The notes under the pieces are model-generated. The model made no database searches. It was not told the origin of the DNA and saw only the letters and a program-made list of their open reading frames with translations. From assembly GCF_030505195.1 (NCBI RefSeq), contig NZ_CP129672.1, forward strand, positions 3,630,501-3,694,500: a stretch of 64,000 nucleotides of DNA, given 5' to 3'. This document shows, one piece after another, positions 61,421 to 64,000 of this stretch. Source of the stretch: Comamonas testosteroni. Its GTDB lineage: Bacteria; Pseudomonadota; Gammaproteobacteria; Burkholderiales; Burkholderiaceae_C. A program made the position numbers and the translations under genes. Position 1 is the first letter of the stretch. Each line of letters opens with the position of its first letter.

Positions 61421-62985
61421 ACACGCAGGCCATCCTGATCTTCGCGGGCTTCGTCGCCATCACCCTGGGCATCACCTGGTGGGCATCGCAGCACACGCGT
61501 TCTACCTCGGACTTCTACACTGCAGGCGGTGGCATCACCGGCACCCAAAACGGCTTGGCTATCGTGGGCGATTACATGTCCGCCGCCACGCTGTTGGGCA
61601 TCTCCAGCCTGGCATTTTCCAATGGCTTCGACTCGTTGCTCTATGCGGTGTGCGCTTTCATGGGCTGGCCAATGATCATGTTCGTGATCGCCGAGCGATT
61701 GCGAAACCTTGGGCGATACACGCTGAGCGACATCATCTCCTACCGCCTGGACGAGCGCAGCACACGAATCTTTACCGCCATCAGCTCGCTGACAGTGGTG
61801 CTGTTCTACCTCATCGTGCAAATGGTCGGTGCCGGGCAACTGGTGCAGCTGCTGTTTGGCGTGGACTACACCTACGCGGTCATCGCTGTTGGCCTGTTGA
61901 TGATGGTGTACGTCGTGGTCGGCGGCATGGTTGCTACCACCTGGGTGCAGATCATCAAGGCCGTACTGATGCTGGGCAACGGCATCGTGCTGACGGTGCT
62001 GGCACTGCGCTATTTCAATTTCGATTTTTCAGCCCTCGTTGCTGCTGCCGCCAGTCATCACCCCGCGGGCGAGGCGATGAAGGGCCCCTGGAAACTGATG
62101 GCGAACCCGTTTTCGGGCCTTTCGTTGGCCGTTTCGCTAGTGTTCGGCATTGCGGGACTTCCGCACATCATGATGCGCTTCTTCACCGTGCCTGATGCGC
62201 GCGCAGCTCGCAAATCTGTGTTCGTCGCCACCGGCCTGATGGGCGTGTTCTTCGTGGTCATCTGCTTCCTGGGCCTGAGCGCCATGGCCATCCTGCCGAA
62301 CTACCCCGCGTTCTATGTCGATGGCAAGGTGGGTGGCCCGGTGCTGGGTGGCTCGAACATGCCCATCATGCACCTGGCGACGGCACTGGGCGGGAACCTG
62401 CTGTTCGGCCTGTTGGCCGCCGTGTCGTTTGCTACCATTCTCGCGGTGGTTAGTGGCCTGACGCTAGCTGGGGCCTCAGCCATTGCCCATGACCTGTACT
62501 CTAAGGTGTTCAAGAACGATCACGTCTCGCCCCGAGAGGCCATGCGCGTGAACCGTCAAGCCTCCATTGGCATCGGCATAGTCGCCATCGTGCTGGGTCT
62601 ACTGTTTCGCGACCAGAACGTGGCCTTTCTGGTGGCGCTGGCTTTCAGCATTGCCGCTTCGGCCAACTTCCCGGTGCTGCTCATGTCCATGTATTGGCGC
62701 GGACTGACGACCCGCGGCGCGCTGGCGGGTGGCCTTACGGGGCTGGGCATAGCACTGGCGCTGGTGGTGCTCTCACCCGCCGTGTGGGTGCGCATCTTTC
62801 ACTTCGCCGAGCCGGTTTTCCCCTATGACTACCCCACGTTGATTTCAATGCCGCTGGCGTTCCTGGTTATCGTCGTGGTGTCCCTCATGGACCGCTCGCC
62901 GCGCGCCGCTCTGGACAGAGCCGGATTCCCGGCGCAGGAAGTGCGCGCTGAGACCGCTGTGGGCATCGCCGCCGTATCTCACTAG
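61417..62985 (+). CDS. ActP-like sodium:solute symporter
   Basis: A 522-residue, 13-helix transporter of the SSS family. [38 protein letters not shown] is the ActP/SSS start; [38 protein letters not shown] (the RF-TLSD motif) and [24 protein letters not shown] follow. It takes up a short organic acid with sodium. It overlaps DUF485, as acetate permeases do. The pathway context suggests that the substrate is the acid later activated to CoA by the ligase upstream. Confidence 0.93.
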   Translation: [522 protein letters not shown]

Positions 62986-63009
62986 ACGACCCCCAGGAGA
63001 CATCAGACC

Positions 63010-64000
63010 ATGACCTACGTTGCACCCATTGACGACATGCTGTTTTGCATGCGGGAGCTTGCCGGGCTGGAAGCGACTGCACGACTGCCGGGATTGGAAG
63101 ACGCCGGTATGGAGACGGCGCAAGCCGTGTTGCACGAGTGCGCTAAGTTCACCCAAAGCGTGGTAGCTCCGTTGAATGCGATCGGCGATAAGAAACCCTC
63201 GACCTGGACAAATGGCGTGGTGACGACCACGCCCGGCTTCAAGCAGGCTTACCAGCAGTTCGTGGAAGGGGGCTGGCAGGGCTTGCAGCACCCGCTGTCT
63301 TTTGGTGGCCAGGGCCTGCCTAAGACCATAGGCGCAGCGTGCGCGGAAATGTTCAGTAGCGCCAACATGAGCTTTGCGCTTTGCCCGCTCTTGACCGACG
63401 GTGCCATTGAGGCGCTGCTGACGGCGGGCAGCGACGAATTGCAGGCTACCTACTTGGCGAAACTGGTGAGCGGCGAATGGACAGGCACCATGAACCTCAC
63501 CGAGCCACAGGCTGGTTCCGATCTGGCGCTGGTGCGCACTAAGGCTGACTCACAGGGCGACGGCACATACAAGGTCTTCGGTACCAAAATCTTCATCACC
63601 TACGGCGAGCACGACATGGCGGACAACATCGTCCATCTGGTTCTGGCCCGCGTGGCTGGAGCTCCGGAGGGTGTCAAGGGCATTAGCCTGTTCGTCGTGC
63701 CCAAGTTCCTAGTGAATGCCGATGGCTCGCTTGGTGCGCGCAACGACGTGCACTGCGTCAGCATCGAGCACAAGCTCGGCATCAAGGCCAGCCCCACGAC
63801 CGTGCTGCAGTTTGGCGATGGCACGGCGGCGGGCATTGCAGATAGCGTCGGCCCCGGCGCCGTGGGCTATATGGTCGGTGAGGAGAATCGCGGCCTTGAG
63901 TACATGTTCGTCATGATGAACGCGGCCCGCTACGCCGTTGGTGTGCAGGGCATTGCCGTGGCTGAGCGTGCGTACCAACAAGCCGTGACCTACGCCAAGG
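63010..64000 (+). CDS. acyl-CoA dehydrogenase, 3' end outside the window
   Basis: The first 330 residues of an acyl-CoA dehydrogenase are seen; the frame is open at the window end. The N-terminus (MTYVAPIDDMLFCMRELAGLEATARLPGLED) is the extended type of the ~600-residue AcdA/DmdC-like group. SFALCPLLTDGAIEALL, GTMNLTEPQAGSDLALVRTKA (the FAD-site TEPQAGSD), KIFITYGEHD and GEENRGLEYMFVMMNAARYAVGVQG are family motifs. It lies 24 bases after actP. It would make the enoyl-CoA used by the crotonase; electrons pass to ETF. Confidence 0.92.
   Translation, partial: MTYVAPIDDMLFCMRELAGLEATARLPGLEDAGMETAQAVLHECAKFTQSVVAPLNAIGDKKPSTWTNGVVTTTPGFKQAYQQFVEGGWQGLQHPLSFGGQGLPKTIGAACAEMFSSANMSFALCPLLTDGAIEALLTAGSDELQATYLAKLVSGEWTGTMNLTEPQAGSDLALVRTKADSQGDGTYKVFGTKIFITYGEHDMADNIVHLVLARVAGAPEGVKGISLFVVPKFLVNADGSLGARNDVHCVSIEHKLGIKASPTTVLQFGDGTAAGIADSVGPGAVGYMVGEENRGLEYMFVMMNAARYAVGVQGIAVAERAYQQAVTYAK

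Noticed and set aside
1..64000. CRISPR array or rRNA genes
   Set aside because: I saw no regularly spaced direct repeats with unique spacers and no rRNA-like sequence; the repeats at 1.5-2.4 kb are diverged and irregular.

Overview
The window looks like a Comamonas-type betaproteobacterial chromosome (Comamonadaceae), read from GC-rich coding sequence, Bug-family tricarboxylate receptors, a CoxB-CoxA-Cox11-CoxC operon with Comamonadaceae-style accessory genes, and an RpoH preceded by a perfect CIRCE element. Species is an inference; no rRNA is present.

Layout. 1-2.5 kb: probable end of an integrated element, with hypothetical genes, diverged direct repeats and inverted repeats, abutting the 3' end of tRNA-Arg(CCU). 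2.6-20.9 kb: core-like genes: a CDF metal exporter with its RcnR/CsoR repressor and operator, tamB-tamA, a CoxE-like VWA protein and MoxR ATPase, a dihaem cytochrome c, a Kef-type antiporter, LysE, MaoC, trmL, comF and a BioC-like methyltransferase. 21.5-30.3 kb: aa3-type cytochrome c oxidase and its assembly genes (coxB with cytochrome c and OmpA domains, coxA, a 36-aa assembly protein, cox11, DUF2970, coxC, SURF1, two SCO-like proteins, ctaB). Haem A synthase (ctaA) is not seen here.

30.4-39.4 kb: accessory block: a PAS-GGDEF-EAL protein, a three-gene operon with Imm22 and DUF2442/DUF4375 domains, then the most interesting locus: a four-gene minus-strand operon joining a sterol-desaturase-like enzyme, a fatty-acid-desaturase-like enzyme, a fusion of a FabH-like ketosynthase to a haem-oxygenase-like diiron oxidase, and a conserved unknown protein. 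I know no described product for this set. 39.5-41.7 kb: a Bug receptor and rpoH.

41.75-49.85 kb: an 8.1-kb segment bracketed by IS21-like terminal inverted repeats. It carries a decayed IS3 element, an ABC importer and alpha/beta hydrolase behind a sigma-54 promoter, and allophanate hydrolase (atzF) with a GntR regulator. Matching dyads near both promoters suggest one regulon for a urea-type nitrogen source. 49.85-51.3 kb is a graveyard of IS3 and IS66 fragments.

51.7-64 kb: DUF1993, a LysR/D-tartrate dehydratase/Bug receptor locus, a LysE exporter among pseudogene scraps, and an AraC-regulated acyl-CoA pathway (acyl-CoA ligase, crotonase, DUF485 plus ActP-like symporter, acyl-CoA dehydrogenase running off the end), which looks like uptake, CoA activation and beta-oxidation of an organic acid.
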